Program-made: the position numbers and the translations under genes
Shown: positions 7,504-15,364 of the stretch, in pieces
Layout of the letters: every line of letters starts with the position of its first letter
How positions within the stretch are numbered: the stretch's first letter is position 1
Notes under the pieces: model-generated
Told to the model about the DNA's origin: nothing
Database searches by the model: none
What the model saw: only the letters and a program-made list of their open reading frames with translations
NCBI GenBank assembly: GCA_001820485.1
Contig: MHPU01000039.1
Span: forward strand, 49,845 to 113,844
Reading direction: 5' to 3'
Length of the DNA stretch: 64,000 nucleotides
Source: Candidatus Staskawiczbacteria bacterium RIFOXYD1_FULL_32_13
GTDB taxonomy: Bacteria; Patescibacteriota; Minisyncoccia; Minisyncoccales; Staskawiczbacteraceae

Positions 7504-8504
7504 TGAATAAAATTTCTAAAATATTTTATGGATTATTGTTTGTAATATTTTTTGCAGTGATTTTGTTTTGGTATGAAATTTATATTCCAAATGATTTATT
7601 TACAGGAAAAATAATAAATTATAAAGCGGAAAGGGGCCTTGGGGATGATGAGATTGCTGTTGAATTGCAAAAGCAAGATATTATAAAAAGTAATTTATTT
7701 TTTAGATTTTATGTTATCTTCTCAGGGAATCATGGTAAAATTCAAGCAGGAAATTATGTTTTAGGTTCTAATATGTCTGTAGCCCAAATTGTAGAGAAAT
7801 TTGTTTTAGGAGATGTTATTAAAGATGAAATTACAATTATTGAGGGGTGGAATTTAAATGACATCCAAAATTATTTATTCGAGAAGAAAGTTTGCAATAA
7901 AGAAGATTTCCTAGAAATTGTTGCGAGAGATTTTAGTAATGAATTTATATTTTTAGAGGATAAGCCAAAAAATGTAGATTTAGAAGGATATATTTTCCCA
8001 GATACTTATGAAATATTAACTGGCGAAAGTTGTGAACAAATTATTAAAAAAACTTTAGTAAATTTTGGAAAAAAATTAGATTATAAATTACAAGAAGAAA
8101 TAATAAAACAAAAAAGAAATATTTTTGATGTAGTTGTTTTAGCTTCTATAATAGAAAAAGAAGTAATAACTATTGAAGATAAAAAAATAGTAGCTGGGAT
8201 TTTAAATAATAGACTTGAGAGTGGTATGCCCTTGCAGGTTGATTCTACAATAAATTATATTACAGGTAAAAATCATCCAGGGGCCTTAATTATAGATACA
8301 AAAATAGATTCGCCATATAATACTTACAAATATGCAGGTTTGCCTTTGGGCCCTATTTCAAACCCTGGCCTTGATTCAATAAAAGCTGTTATTTATCCTA
8401 CAGAAAGTAATTATTTTTATTATTTGTCTACAAAAGATGGCAAAACAATTTTTAGCAAAACATTAGATGAACATAACATTGCTCGCGCAAAGTATTTAAG
8501 ATAA
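7503..8504 (+). CDS. mltG: Endolytic peptidoglycan transglycosylase MltG
   Basis: 333 aa, the usual size of the YceG/MltG family. It has an N-terminal membrane anchor (IFYGLLFVIFFAVILFWYEI), a LysM-like region (QIVEKFVLGDV), and the catalytic domain with LASIIEKEV (catalytic Glu), VAGILNNRLESGMPLQVDST and SPYNTYKYAGLPLGPISNPG. MltG cleaves nascent glycan strands at the outer face of the cytoplasmic membrane and sets their length. The gene overlaps the small winged-helix gene by one base and is followed 4 bases later by a small membrane gene. Confidence 0.95.
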   Translation: MNKISKIFYGLLFVIFFAVILFWYEIYIPNDLFTGKIINYKAERGLGDDEIAVELQKQDIIKSNLFFRFYVIFSGNHGKIQAGNYVLGSNMSVAQIVEKFVLGDVIKDEITIIEGWNLNDIQNYLFEKKVCNKEDFLEIVARDFSNEFIFLEDKPKNVDLEGYIFPDTYEILTGESCEQIIKKTLVNFGKKLDYKLQEEIIKQKRNIFDVVVLASIIEKEVITIEDKKIVAGILNNRLESGMPLQVDSTINYITGKNHPGALIIDTKIDSPYNTYKYAGLPLGPISNPGLDSIKAVIYPTESNYFYYLSTKDGKTIFSKTLDEHNIARAKYLR

Positions 8505-8508
8505 AAAA

Positions 8509-8814
8509 ATGATTCTAAATTTAACTTCAGATTCAATTTTTTTAATATTTGGTTTTCTGGGATATGTTATTGGAAGATGGGGAGATAATCATTTAAATTT
8601 TTTGATGAGAGATCCTTGGTGGACGCCTCATCATTGGATATATGGGTTTTTACTAATGATTATTAGTTTCTATTTTTTTCATGAATTTTGGTTGCAAATA
8701 TTTTCTTTTGGGCTTGGATTATTTGTAAGTGATTTAAAAGATTTTTTACATTTTAGAATTTTAGGTTCTGATAAGAAAATTAAGGAAAATGTTAAATTTT
8801 GGCACATTGATTAA
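8509..8814 (+). CDS. Small membrane protein (101 aa)
   Basis: Two or three hydrophobic segments (FLIFGFLGYVIGRW, HWIYGFLLMIISFYFFHEFW, IFSFGLGLFVSDLKDF) with a WWTPHHW patch rich in histidine and tryptophan between the first two. I do not recognise the family. It sits 4 bases after mltG and before a bidirectional terminator, so it is the last gene of that transcript. Confidence 0.65.
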   Translation: MILNLTSDSIFLIFGFLGYVIGRWGDNHLNFLMRDPWWTPHHWIYGFLLMIISFYFFHEFWLQIFSFGLGLFVSDLKDFLHFRILGSDKKIKENVKFWHID

Positions 8815-8845
8815 AAAATAATTATGATTATTATATAACATAAAC

Positions 8846-8872
8846 AAAAAGCACTTAATTGGTGCTTTTTTG
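8846..8872. terminator. Bidirectional terminator
   Basis: AAAAAGCAC and GTGCTTTTTT flank a short loop, with A-run and T-run on the two sides. It can serve both the mltG transcript (plus) and the TrmB-type regulator (minus), which converge here. Confidence 0.85.
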
Positions 8873-8885
8873 ATTTTCTAAATAT

Positions 8886-9689
8886 TTAAACTGTTTTTAA
8901 AAATTCGCTAGAATATTTTGATGGAAGTTTTATTGGTTTTGATATTTTCCAGATTTGCTCAAACTGTACTCTAATTAAATCAGAAAACTCTTGGCTATGG
9001 ATAAGAAATCCAAAACCTTCATTTTTTGAAGAAACAAAAGCTACTTTGTCTGCATAAAGCCAATAGCCCATATTCCAGGTCATACTTCTTGGAGCTAGTC
9101 GTAATTTTCTTTTGTGTTTTTTGCCAACCCCTAAAAATGTATTTATTTTTGCATCAATCACATTGTCGTTTGGCCAGATGGCTTTAACTGAAATGTTTTG
9201 CCTGATTCTTCTACGATTTAAATCTTCATGATATTCTTTACCTAGAATTTTTACCATTTCACTAATTGGCCACATAGATAACGATTCAATATCTTTATAC
9301 CAAAGCATATCTTTAAGGACTTGCTTGATTCCTGTTGTGCCAGAATAAAACTTAATTTTTGGTTCTAGTGCTTTAATATTTAGATTTAAAGTTGGAAGAA
9401 TATCAGTAATCATTTTATCTTTTTTCTTTAAATCATCTATTTTTGTATGTATCAAATGTTGCAGGTTTTTTACATCATCGGCACCAAATAATTTTTTGTT
9501 ATCTTCTATCTTTTCCGTTACAAGGCCACTATCAATTAATAATCTTAAATTATCATAAATAGTTGGTCTTGGCATATTTAGGTTTTCTGCTAATTGGCGA
9601 GCAGAGGAATAGCCAGTTTCTAAAAGTCTGGTATATATTCTTATACAATTATCTGAAAAGCCGATTTCTTTTAATATTGAGTTAATCAT
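8886..9689 (-). CDS. TrmB-family transcriptional regulator
   Basis: 267 aa. The N-terminal winged helix (LKEIGFSDNCIRIYTRLL, SARQLAENLNMPRPTIYDNL, LIDSGLVTE) matches the TrmB pattern; then a coiled-coil linker (DDLKKKDKMITDIL) and a C-terminal ligand/phospholipase-D-like sensing region. TrmB proteins usually repress transporter genes and release on binding sugar or another ligand. It is divergent from the ABC transporter at 9967, its most likely target. The inducer cannot be inferred. Confidence 0.88.
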   Translation of the reverse strand: MINSILKEIGFSDNCIRIYTRLLETGYSSARQLAENLNMPRPTIYDNLRLLIDSGLVTEKIEDNKKLFGADDVKNLQHLIHTKIDDLKKKDKMITDILPTLNLNIKALEPKIKFYSGTTGIKQVLKDMLWYKDIESLSMWPISEMVKILGKEYHEDLNRRRIRQNISVKAIWPNDNVIDAKINTFLGVGKKHKRKLRLAPRSMTWNMGYWLYADKVAFVSSKNEGFGFLIHSQEFSDLIRVQFEQIWKISKPIKLPSKYSSEFLKTV

Positions 9690-9796
9690 AAAATTTTAAT
9701 TCATTTGTTATTATATTTGTCGCTTGGCGACGACATATTTACAATTTAATAATACATCATATATAATAAAAAAGCAAGAGATAATAATTAACTGTT

Positions 9797-9954
9797 AGAC
9801 CTGTTGCTAAATAAGACTCGTGCCTAAATTTGAAATTTTGACTGCAAATTTATAAAAATTCGTCGGCTTGCCTAAAGGCAAACTTTCTCATTTTTCTAAA
9901 TTTTCGTACAAAATTTCTGCATTTCGCTTACTCGTCTTATCTAACAACAGGTCT
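9797..9954. mobile_element. Miniature inverted-repeat element (MITE-like), 158 bp
   Basis: The ends AGACCTGTTGCTAAATAAGA (from 9797) and its inverse (9934-9954) match in 19 of 21 positions. The similarity continues imperfectly inward (GAAATTTTG and AAATTT blocks), so the whole unit folds into one long hairpin. It contains no gene. It lies between the TrmB-type regulator and the ABC transporter it may control, so it occupies their shared regulatory region. Confidence 0.6.
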
Positions 9955-9966
9955 ATTTATAAAATT

Positions 9967-10971
9967 ATGCAAAATAAAAATATTTGGATTGTGATTGGTA
10001 TTATCATCATTTTTATTATTACGGCGCTTTTCATGTTTCAAAAACCAGAACAAACTGGCCTGCAACATGTAACTGTTGGTATACAAACTGGACCTGCCAA
10101 TGCTTTGGTGATGGTTGCTAAAGATAAAGGATTTTTTGAAAAACAAGGTTTAAATGTTGAGCTAAAAGAATTTGCCGCAGGCAAAGATGCCTTGATTGCA
10201 TTTTTAGGTGGTTCACTTGATTTTTCTATTTCTGGTGATGTTCCAGTAACGCTTTCAACTTTGGCTGGTAATAAATTTGTTGTGCCTGCACAGGTTGTTG
10301 GTAAAACTAAAAATGAGGTTCGTGTTGTTGCAAGAAATGAGAATACCTTGGATACTGCTGATAAATTCTTTAAAGCCAAAAAACGTAAACTTTCAACATC
10401 TATTGGCGGTGGACCAGAATTTTTTACTTACGAGTTTTTAAATAAGCTTGGTATTACTAAAGATCAAGTTGAAATAATTGCTCAAAAGCCTGGTGATATG
10501 CCCGCTGCACTTATTAGTGGAAGCGTTGATGCAATAGCCATTTTTGATCCTTTTGCTTTTATTGCGGAGAAACAGCTAGGCGATAAAGCAATTACTTTTA
10601 CTGATGAAAGCCTATATTCTGAGTTATATGTTATTGAGGCAAAAGAGTCTGTAAAACAAGACTTTACGACTCTTGAAAAACTTTTGAATGGATTAATTGA
10701 AGCAGAAAAATTTACTAAAGATAATCCAGAAGAAGCAAAAATTATAGTTATAAAATATACCAAACTTGATAAAGAAACAATTGATGGAATTTGGAACAGT
10801 TTTGATTTCCGTATTGCATTAACGCCACAACTTTTAGAATATTTAAATAGAGAGGCACAATGGGCAATAGATACTGCAAAAGTAACAAAGGAAACTGTAA
10901 TACCAAATTTCCGCGATATAATTTTTGACATCCCATTAAAGAAAATTTCTCCTTCTGCTGTTGAAATATAA
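9967..10971 (+). CDS. ABC transporter substrate-binding protein (NMT1/SsuA type)
   Basis: 334 aa from ATG 9967; the frame extends upstream to 9868 but that part lies in the inverted-repeat element. An N-terminal hydrophobic anchor (IWIVIGIIIIFIITALFMF) without an obvious lipobox Cys is followed by a periplasmic-type fold: VTVGIQTGPANALVMVAKDK, GFFEKQGLNVEL, GGSLDFSISGDVP. That is the NMT1/THI5/SsuA family, which binds sulfonates, nitrate or thiamine precursors. The ligand is not identifiable. It forms an operon with the permease and ATPase downstream. Confidence 0.88.
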   Translation: MQNKNIWIVIGIIIIFIITALFMFQKPEQTGLQHVTVGIQTGPANALVMVAKDKGFFEKQGLNVELKEFAAGKDALIAFLGGSLDFSISGDVPVTLSTLAGNKFVVPAQVVGKTKNEVRVVARNENTLDTADKFFKAKKRKLSTSIGGGPEFFTYEFLNKLGITKDQVEIIAQKPGDMPAALISGSVDAIAIFDPFAFIAEKQLGDKAITFTDESLYSELYVIEAKESVKQDFTTLEKLLNGLIEAEKFTKDNPEEAKIIVIKYTKLDKETIDGIWNSFDFRIALTPQLLEYLNREAQWAIDTAKVTKETVIPNFRDIIFDIPLKKISPSAVEI

Positions 10972-10977
10972 TTATAC

Positions 10978-11733
10978 ATGAAAAAGTTTTTATGGTTTAT
11001 TCTACCAATTATTTTTCTTCTCATACTTTGGGAAATGATTTCGCATAGTGGTTTTGTTAGTATTACTCTTTTTCCTCCTCCATCTAAAGTTTTTGCTTCG
11101 CTCTGGGAAATGATAATATCTAAAACAATATTTTTAGATTTGCGTGATAGTTTATGGCGCCTTATCTTAGGACTTTTCCTAGGCTCAGCGTTTGGTGTTA
11201 TTATAGGGTTGTTTACTGGAAGAAACAAAATTTTTGAAAATATTTTTTTACCTATTATCCAAATATTTCGCCCACTTCCGCCAGTAGCAATTATTCCGCT
11301 TGTAATTATTTGGTTTGGTATTGATGACGGGGCAAAAATATTTTCTATTGCATTTGCAGTATTTTTTCCTGTTTGGCTTAATACTCATATTGGAGTTGGA
11401 AGAATAGCACAAGAATTTTTATGGAGTGCAAAACTTCTCACAGCGTCCTCGATAAAAATATTTCATAAAATCGTTTTTCCTTCGGCAATTCCATTTATAA
11501 TTGCTGGAATAAGAACAGGTATTGCTGTAGCTTTTGTTATGGTTTTTGTTTCGGAACTCTCAGGAGCGTCAGGTGGATTAGGGTATAGAATTTCTATTTC
11601 TAGTTTAACGTATCGCATTGATGAAATGATAGCAGCTTTAATTGTACTTGGTGCGCTTGGTGCCCTAACAGATCAATTGTTTGTTTTTGCAACAAATAAA
11701 ATTTTTCCTTGGATTAAATTTTCAATAAAATGA
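10978..11733 (+). CDS. ABC transporter permease (SsuC/TauC type)
   Basis: 251 aa with about six membrane spans. The EAA-type cytoplasmic loop is near AKLLTASSIKIFHKIVFPSA and AIPFIIAGIRTGIAVAFVM. It closely follows the substrate-binding gene (6 bp) and overlaps the ATPase gene by 4 bases (ATGA). It forms the membrane channel of the importer. Confidence 0.92.
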   Translation: MKKFLWFILPIIFLLILWEMISHSGFVSITLFPPPSKVFASLWEMIISKTIFLDLRDSLWRLILGLFLGSAFGVIIGLFTGRNKIFENIFLPIIQIFRPLPPVAIIPLVIIWFGIDDGAKIFSIAFAVFFPVWLNTHIGVGRIAQEFLWSAKLLTASSIKIFHKIVFPSAIPFIIAGIRTGIAVAFVMVFVSELSGASGGLGYRISISSLTYRIDEMIAALIVLGALGALTDQLFVFATNKIFPWIKFSIK

Positions 11734-12443
11734 ACCATATTTTAGTAAAAAATTTATCAGTTAATTATAAAAATTTTTGCGCTTTAAAGAGCGTAAATTT
11801 TGATGTTAATAAAGGTGAATTTGTAGCTATAGTCGGTAAATCTGGAAGTGGAAAAACTACTTTTTTGAAAGCGCTTGCTGGGTTTGTTCCATTTTTGGGT
11901 CAAGTTACTATACCAAAGAATATTGGTATGATGTTTCAGAATTATGCCACTTTTGCCTGGCTCACTGTTTCGGAAAATATAGCTTTTGGTCTGGATGGAA
12001 AAAATAGCAAAGAGCAAATTAAGATAATTGATGAACATTTAAAATTAGCAGAACTTGAGGATAAAAGAGATAAGTACCCCGCTGAGCTCTCAGGTGGGCA
12101 GATGCAACGTGTTGCTCTTGCTCGATCTTTGGCACATAATTCAGAGGTATTGTTAATGGATGAGCCATATGGTTCATTAGATGCATATACAAGAGACAAG
12201 ATGCAACAGTGGCTTTTGAATATTTGGACAAAGTATAATAAGACTATTGTGTTTGTAACGCACAATATTGAAGAAGCAATTTTTCTTGCTGATCGAGTTT
12301 TAGTTCTAAATGATCAAAAATTTGTTGGTGAATATAAAATATCATTTACGCGACCACGCAATGAAAGTATTAAATTTTCACCAGAATTTAATATATTACG
12401 TCAGGAAATCTTTGAATCACTAAATCAGCATCTCGTGTCATAG
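11730..12443 (+). CDS. ABC transporter ATP-binding protein (SsuB/TauB type)
   Basis: 237 aa. It shows Walker A GKSGSGKTTF, Q-loop GMMFQNYATFAWLT, signature LSGGQMQRVALARSLA, Walker B VLLMDEPYGSLDA and the switch His in VFVTHNIEEA. It powers import by the two preceding proteins. The start codon overlaps the permease stop. Confidence 0.95.
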   Translation: MNHILVKNLSVNYKNFCALKSVNFDVNKGEFVAIVGKSGSGKTTFLKALAGFVPFLGQVTIPKNIGMMFQNYATFAWLTVSENIAFGLDGKNSKEQIKIIDEHLKLAELEDKRDKYPAELSGGQMQRVALARSLAHNSEVLLMDEPYGSLDAYTRDKMQQWLLNIWTKYNKTIVFVTHNIEEAIFLADRVLVLNDQKFVGEYKISFTRPRNESIKFSPEFNILRQEIFESLNQHLVS

Positions 12444-12537
12444 TTTAGATTTATTATTACAAACAAAAAATTATTGTACTGACAGGTAAATATTATAAAT
12501 AAAATATTATTAATTTAAAAATAATAGAACTTTAAGG

Positions 12538-12566
12538 TTGACATATTTAAAATAATAGAATAATAT
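12538..12566 (+). promoter_or_regulatory. Promoter of the rplJ-rplL operon
   Basis: TTGACA (12538-12543), 17-base spacer, TAATAT (12561-12566). Transcription would begin near 12573, at the base of the structured leader. Confidence 0.8.
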
Positions 12567-12573
12567 ATAAACA

Positions 12574-12739
12574 TAGTCCGCAGACGGTTTTGCCTCGCAA
12601 ATATGCGAAATAATTTGGAGTTTTGCTCCAAGCAAGCCATAGGATCAAGTTTTAGATAATAGCGTAGTTTGTTCTACTACAACCTACTCACTACTACCTA
12701 CAAACTAAATTCGTCTGCGAAAAAGGTCGCAGTTTTTTT
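12574..12739 (+). promoter_or_regulatory. rplJ (L10) leader with terminator/antiterminator arms
   Basis: CGCAGACG (12579-12586) pairs with CGTCTGCG (12712-12719), closing a ~140-base domain. Inside are TTGGAG-TTTTG-CTCCAA and a TAGTTTGT/ACAAACTA stem. The distal CTGCG (12715-12719) can instead pair with CGCAG (12728-12732) and seven Ts follow, making a terminator. The two pairings exclude each other. The position ahead of L10-L7/L12 fits the known L10 leader, in which L10(L12) binding to the mRNA controls its own operon; the attenuation mechanism here is inferred. Confidence 0.75.
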
Positions 12740-12747
12740 ATTTCAAG

Positions 12748-12828
12748 GCGATACCAATGAAACGAATAACATATACCAATGAAACTAATATTAGTATAAT
12801 TGGTATGAAATTAGTATATTAGTATCGC
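12748..12828 (+). promoter_or_regulatory. Second dyad region just before rplJ
   Basis: GCGATAC (12748-12754) is inverted as GTATCGC (12822-12828), only 9 bases before the rplJ ATG. Between them ATACCAAT occurs twice (12751, 12773) and its inverse ATTGGTAT once (12799-12806). This could sequester the translation start or form a second protein-binding site. Confidence 0.5.
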
Positions 12829-12837
12829 GATGACGAA

Positions 12838-13329
12838 ATGGCATTAAATAAAGATCAGAAAAAAAAGCAGTTAGAGAGTTTAAAAGAAAAGATTGTAAAT
12901 CAAAAATCAATAGTTTTTGTTGATTTCTCAAAAGTAGCATCAGATAAAATGTTTACTTTAAGAAAAAAACTTAAAGAAGAAGGATGTAATTTAAAAATTG
13001 GAAAGAAAACATTAATTAGAGTAGCTTTTGGACAAGCAGGAATTTCTTTTTGGAATGTAATGAAAAAGAGTATCCCTGGGCAATTAGCTTTGGTTTTTGG
13101 AATTGAAGACGAAATAGCACCTGCTAGAATCTCAAATCAATTTTCAAAAGATAATGAAAATTTTAAGATTTTAGGAGGTATTTTTGAAAGTAGGTTTATT
13201 GATAGAGAAAAAGTATTGGTACTTGCGAATATTCCACCAAGAAATGAATTACTTGGTAGATTGGTTGGTTCGCTCGCCAGTCCAATGGCAAGTTTTGTAA
13301 GAGTATTAGATAAAATAGCAACAAAATAA
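12838..13329 (+). CDS. rplJ: Ribosomal protein L10
   Basis: 163 aa, normal length. Recognisable L10 sections are KIVNQKSIVFVDFSKV, LRKKLKEEGCNLKIGKKTL, KSIPGQLALVF and the C-terminal helix LVGSLASPMASFVRVLDKI, which carries the L7/L12 dimers. It forms the base of the ribosomal stalk and probably binds its own leader. Confidence 0.95.
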   Translation: MALNKDQKKKQLESLKEKIVNQKSIVFVDFSKVASDKMFTLRKKLKEEGCNLKIGKKTLIRVAFGQAGISFWNVMKKSIPGQLALVFGIEDEIAPARISNQFSKDNENFKILGGIFESRFIDREKVLVLANIPPRNELLGRLVGSLASPMASFVRVLDKIATK

Positions 13330-13365
13330 TTAATTTATCGCTCGTAAATTAAATTTTTTCGCTCA

Positions 13366-13472
13366 GGATATTACTTTCCAAATGACGCGATAATTTTTAC
13401 CTGTTGGTAAAAATTTCACTCAGTTCTCAGCCACTGCGGTGGCTTCCGAAAAGCATTTGGAAAATAACATCC
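13366..13472. repeat. Palindromic element in the rplJ-rplL spacer
   Basis: GGATATTACTTTCCAAATG (13366-13384) and CATTTGGAAAATAACATCC (13454-13472) are inverted with two mismatches. Two smaller hairpins nest inside, TTTTTACC-TGTT-GGTAAAAA and AGCCAC-TGC-GGTGGCT. A TAATTTA/TAAATTA hairpin with a T-run lies just upstream (~13331-13360). The element could change the L10:L12 expression ratio or stabilise the rplL part of the message. Confidence 0.6.
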
Positions 13473-13501
13473 TTCGCTCAAAATTTATTTTTATAAAAAA
13501 A

Positions 13502-13903
13502 ATGACAGATGAAATAAAAGCAGAAGTGCCAGCTAAATTTAAAAATTTGGTTGAGGAAATAAAAAAACTTCCAGTTGTGGAACTGGCAGAACTTGTAAAA
13601 GTTTTGGAAGCAGAGTTTGGAGTTTCAGCAGCAGCTCCAGTAGCTGTAGCTGGACCTGCAGCAGGCCCAGTAGAGGAGAAAACAGCTTTTAATGTAGAAT
13701 TAAAAGAAGTTGGAGCTCAAAAGATTGAAGTTATTAAAGTTGTAAGAGATGTTACAGCAAAAGGATTAAAAGAATCAAAAGACTTGGTTGACTTAGCAGC
13801 AGCTGGAACAGCTCAATTGATTAAAGAAGGGGTAAAGAAAGAAGAAGCTGATGAAATTGCAAAGAGATTTACAACCGCAGGAGCAAAAGTAGAGATAAAA
13901 TAA
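13502..13903 (+). CDS. rplL: Ribosomal protein L7/L12
   Basis: 133 aa from ATG 13502; the open frame runs further upstream but only into the palindromic spacer. N-terminal dimerisation helices (LVEEIKKLPVVELAELVKVL), an Ala/Pro/Val hinge (AAAPVAVAGPAAGP) and the C-terminal factor-binding domain (KIEVIKVVRDVTAKGLKE, KEEADEIAKRF) are all clear. It recruits translation GTPases to the ribosome. Confidence 0.96.
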   Translation: MTDEIKAEVPAKFKNLVEEIKKLPVVELAELVKVLEAEFGVSAAAPVAVAGPAAGPVEEKTAFNVELKEVGAQKIEVIKVVRDVTAKGLKESKDLVDLAAAGTAQLIKEGVKKEEADEIAKRFTTAGAKVEIK

Positions 13904-13910
13904 AACACTC

Positions 13911-13943
13911 GTCATTGCGAGGAGCAAAGCGACGAAGCAATCT
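13911..13943. repeat. Dispersed repeat GTCATTGCGAGGAGC (half unit)
   Basis: GTCATTGCGAGGAGCAAAGC followed by GACGAAGCAATCT. It is a single arm of the repeat that appears as full palindromes at 19182, 23761, 28241 and 32648. Confidence 0.8.
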
Positions 13944-13967
13944 AAACAGGGGTAAAACCCTGTTTTT
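13944..13967 (+). terminator. Terminator of the rplJL operon
   Basis: AAACAGGG (13944-13951) pairs with CCCTGTTT (13958-13965), followed by Ts. It directly abuts the dispersed repeat. Confidence 0.8.
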
Positions 13968-14088
13968 GCTTGCAAAATTTTATAGTCGGAGTAACATTAA
14001 CTAATATGACCAACGCACAACCGACATGGTGCCGTGTTGCGTCGCTGGCCAATGTCCTTTCTTTTAGGCATTTGCCTGGAGGGGTACG

Positions 14089-14322
14089 ATGGCCGATTTG
14101 GAATTTACTAAGAAAAATTTTCGGGCGTTGTATTGGCTGTGGAAAAACTACTTGTCTTCTGCTAAAGGAATGGCAACTGAAGTAGTTGAAGGGGCTGGGC
14201 GGTTGTATAGTGTTTTGATCTTTCAAATTCATTGTGAGGACAAAAACTCTGAATTTGACAAGCCGATTTCCGATCGTGCACGGATGTTGTGGCAACAATT
14301 CTTGGCATATATCACTATTTGA
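14089..14322 (+). CDS. GC-richer cassette gene 1, hypothetical (77 aa)
   Basis: A strong Shine-Dalgarno GGAGG lies 7 bases before ATG 14089; most neighbours have none. Codon use is visibly GC-richer than in the surrounding genes. The product is helical and aromatic (FRALYWLWKNYLSSAKGMA, RARMLWQQFLAYI). It has its own terminator. No family recognised. It resembles the cassettes at 18288 and 23934 in layout, not in sequence. Confidence 0.6.
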   Translation: MADLEFTKKNFRALYWLWKNYLSSAKGMATEVVEGAGRLYSVLIFQIHCEDKNSEFDKPISDRARMLWQQFLAYITI

Positions 14323-14348
14323 CTTTCGTGATATTGCCAAGAAGGAAG

Positions 14349-14377
14349 AGGGCTTTGCGGAGCCCTTTTTGTTTTTT
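14349..14377 (+). terminator. Terminator of cassette gene 1
   Basis: AGGGCT-TTGCGG-AGCCCT (14349-14366) followed by TTTTGTTTTTT. Confidence 0.85.
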
Positions 14378-14401
14378 ATATTTTTTGGTAATATATAATA
14401 T

Positions 14402-15364
14402 ATGAAAGATGATATATATAATAATTTAAAATTAGATTTGCCAGAACTCAAGGAAGGCGTTTTGTTAAAAGATTATACAACTTTTAAAATTGGCGGTTTG
14501 GCCAAATATTTTTTTATTGCACATAGCAAAGAAATTTTAATAAAAGTAATAAAATTAGCAAAGACAAACAAAATTCCAATTTTTGTTTTAGGTGGTGGAA
14601 GCAATCTTTTAATATCTGATAAAGGGTTTAAGGGATTAGTTATAAAGTTAAAAGTTAAAAGTTATAAAGTAAATAAAAATAAAATTGTAGTTGATGCTGG
14701 GGTGGGTTTATCAAAATTAGTAAATTTAGTTTTAGAAAATAGTTTAACTGGAATGGATTGGGCTGCGGGGATTCCGGGGAGCACTGGTGGTGCAATTTAT
14801 GGTAATGCTCAGGCATTTGGGGAAAAAATTTCAGATAATTTGATGGAAGTAGAATATCTTGATGTGAAAAGTTTAAAAATAAAAAAAGTATCTAAAAAAC
14901 AGTGTAAATTTACCTTAAAAAATAGCATATTTAAAAAAAATAAAAATTTGATAGTTTTATCTGCAACTTTTGATTTAAAGAAAGGAAATATTAATGAGAT
15001 TCGTAAAAATGTATTAGAGCATATAAATTATAGAAAGAAAAATCATCCGATTAATTTTCCTTCAGCTGGTTCAGTTTTTGTAAATACTGAAACAAAAATA
15101 ACTAATAAAAAATTGCTTGCAAAGTTTCCTGAATTAAAGTATTTTAATAGTAAGGGGGTAATTCCTTCAGGCTACTTAATTGAAAAGGTGGGGCTTTCCG
15201 GAAAACAAATTGGAGGAGCTAAGTTTTCTGATGTTCATGCAAATTTTATTGTAAACACGGGTAATGCGAAAGCACAAGATGTTTTAAAATTAATCAAATT
15301 AGCCAAAAAAAAAGTAAAAAAAATTTTTAATATTAATCTGGAAACAGAAATACAAATATTATGA
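14402..15364 (+). CDS. murB: UDP-N-acetylenolpyruvoylglucosamine reductase MurB
   Basis: 320 aa. FAD-binding motifs TTFKIGGLAKYF and VLGGGSNLLISDKG, then MDWAAGIPGSTGGAIYGNA (FAD pyrophosphate contact) and the catalytic-region motif FPSAGSVFVN. The C-terminal substrate domain has LIEKVGLSGKQIGGAKFSD and HANFIVN. It reduces UDP-GlcNAc-enolpyruvate to UDP-MurNAc with NADPH in the cytoplasm. The gene overlaps hpf by 4 bases (ATGA). Confidence 0.96.
   Translation: MKDDIYNNLKLDLPELKEGVLLKDYTTFKIGGLAKYFFIAHSKEILIKVIKLAKTNKIPIFVLGGGSNLLISDKGFKGLVIKLKVKSYKVNKNKIVVDAGVGLSKLVNLVLENSLTGMDWAAGIPGSTGGAIYGNAQAFGEKISDNLMEVEYLDVKSLKIKKVSKKQCKFTLKNSIFKKNKNLIVLSATFDLKKGNINEIRKNVLEHINYRKKNHPINFPSAGSVFVNTETKITNKKLLAKFPELKYFNSKGVIPSGYLIEKVGLSGKQIGGAKFSDVHANFIVNTGNAKAQDVLKLIKLAKKKVKKIFNINLETEIQIL

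Noticed and set aside
9868..9966. N-terminal extension of the substrate-binding protein
   Set aside because: The extension is encoded by the inverted-repeat element and breaks the signal-anchor; ATG 9967 gives a normal N-terminus.
10482..11228. 248-aa minus-strand ORF
   Set aside because: It runs antisense to the substrate-binding and permease genes of a complete ABC operon and shows no family motif or start signal; a shadow.
13942..14451. 169-aa minus-strand ORF across cassette gene 1
   Set aside because: It crosses two plus-strand terminators and the murB start, and its composition follows the opposite strand. The plus gene at 14089 has an SD and a terminator.
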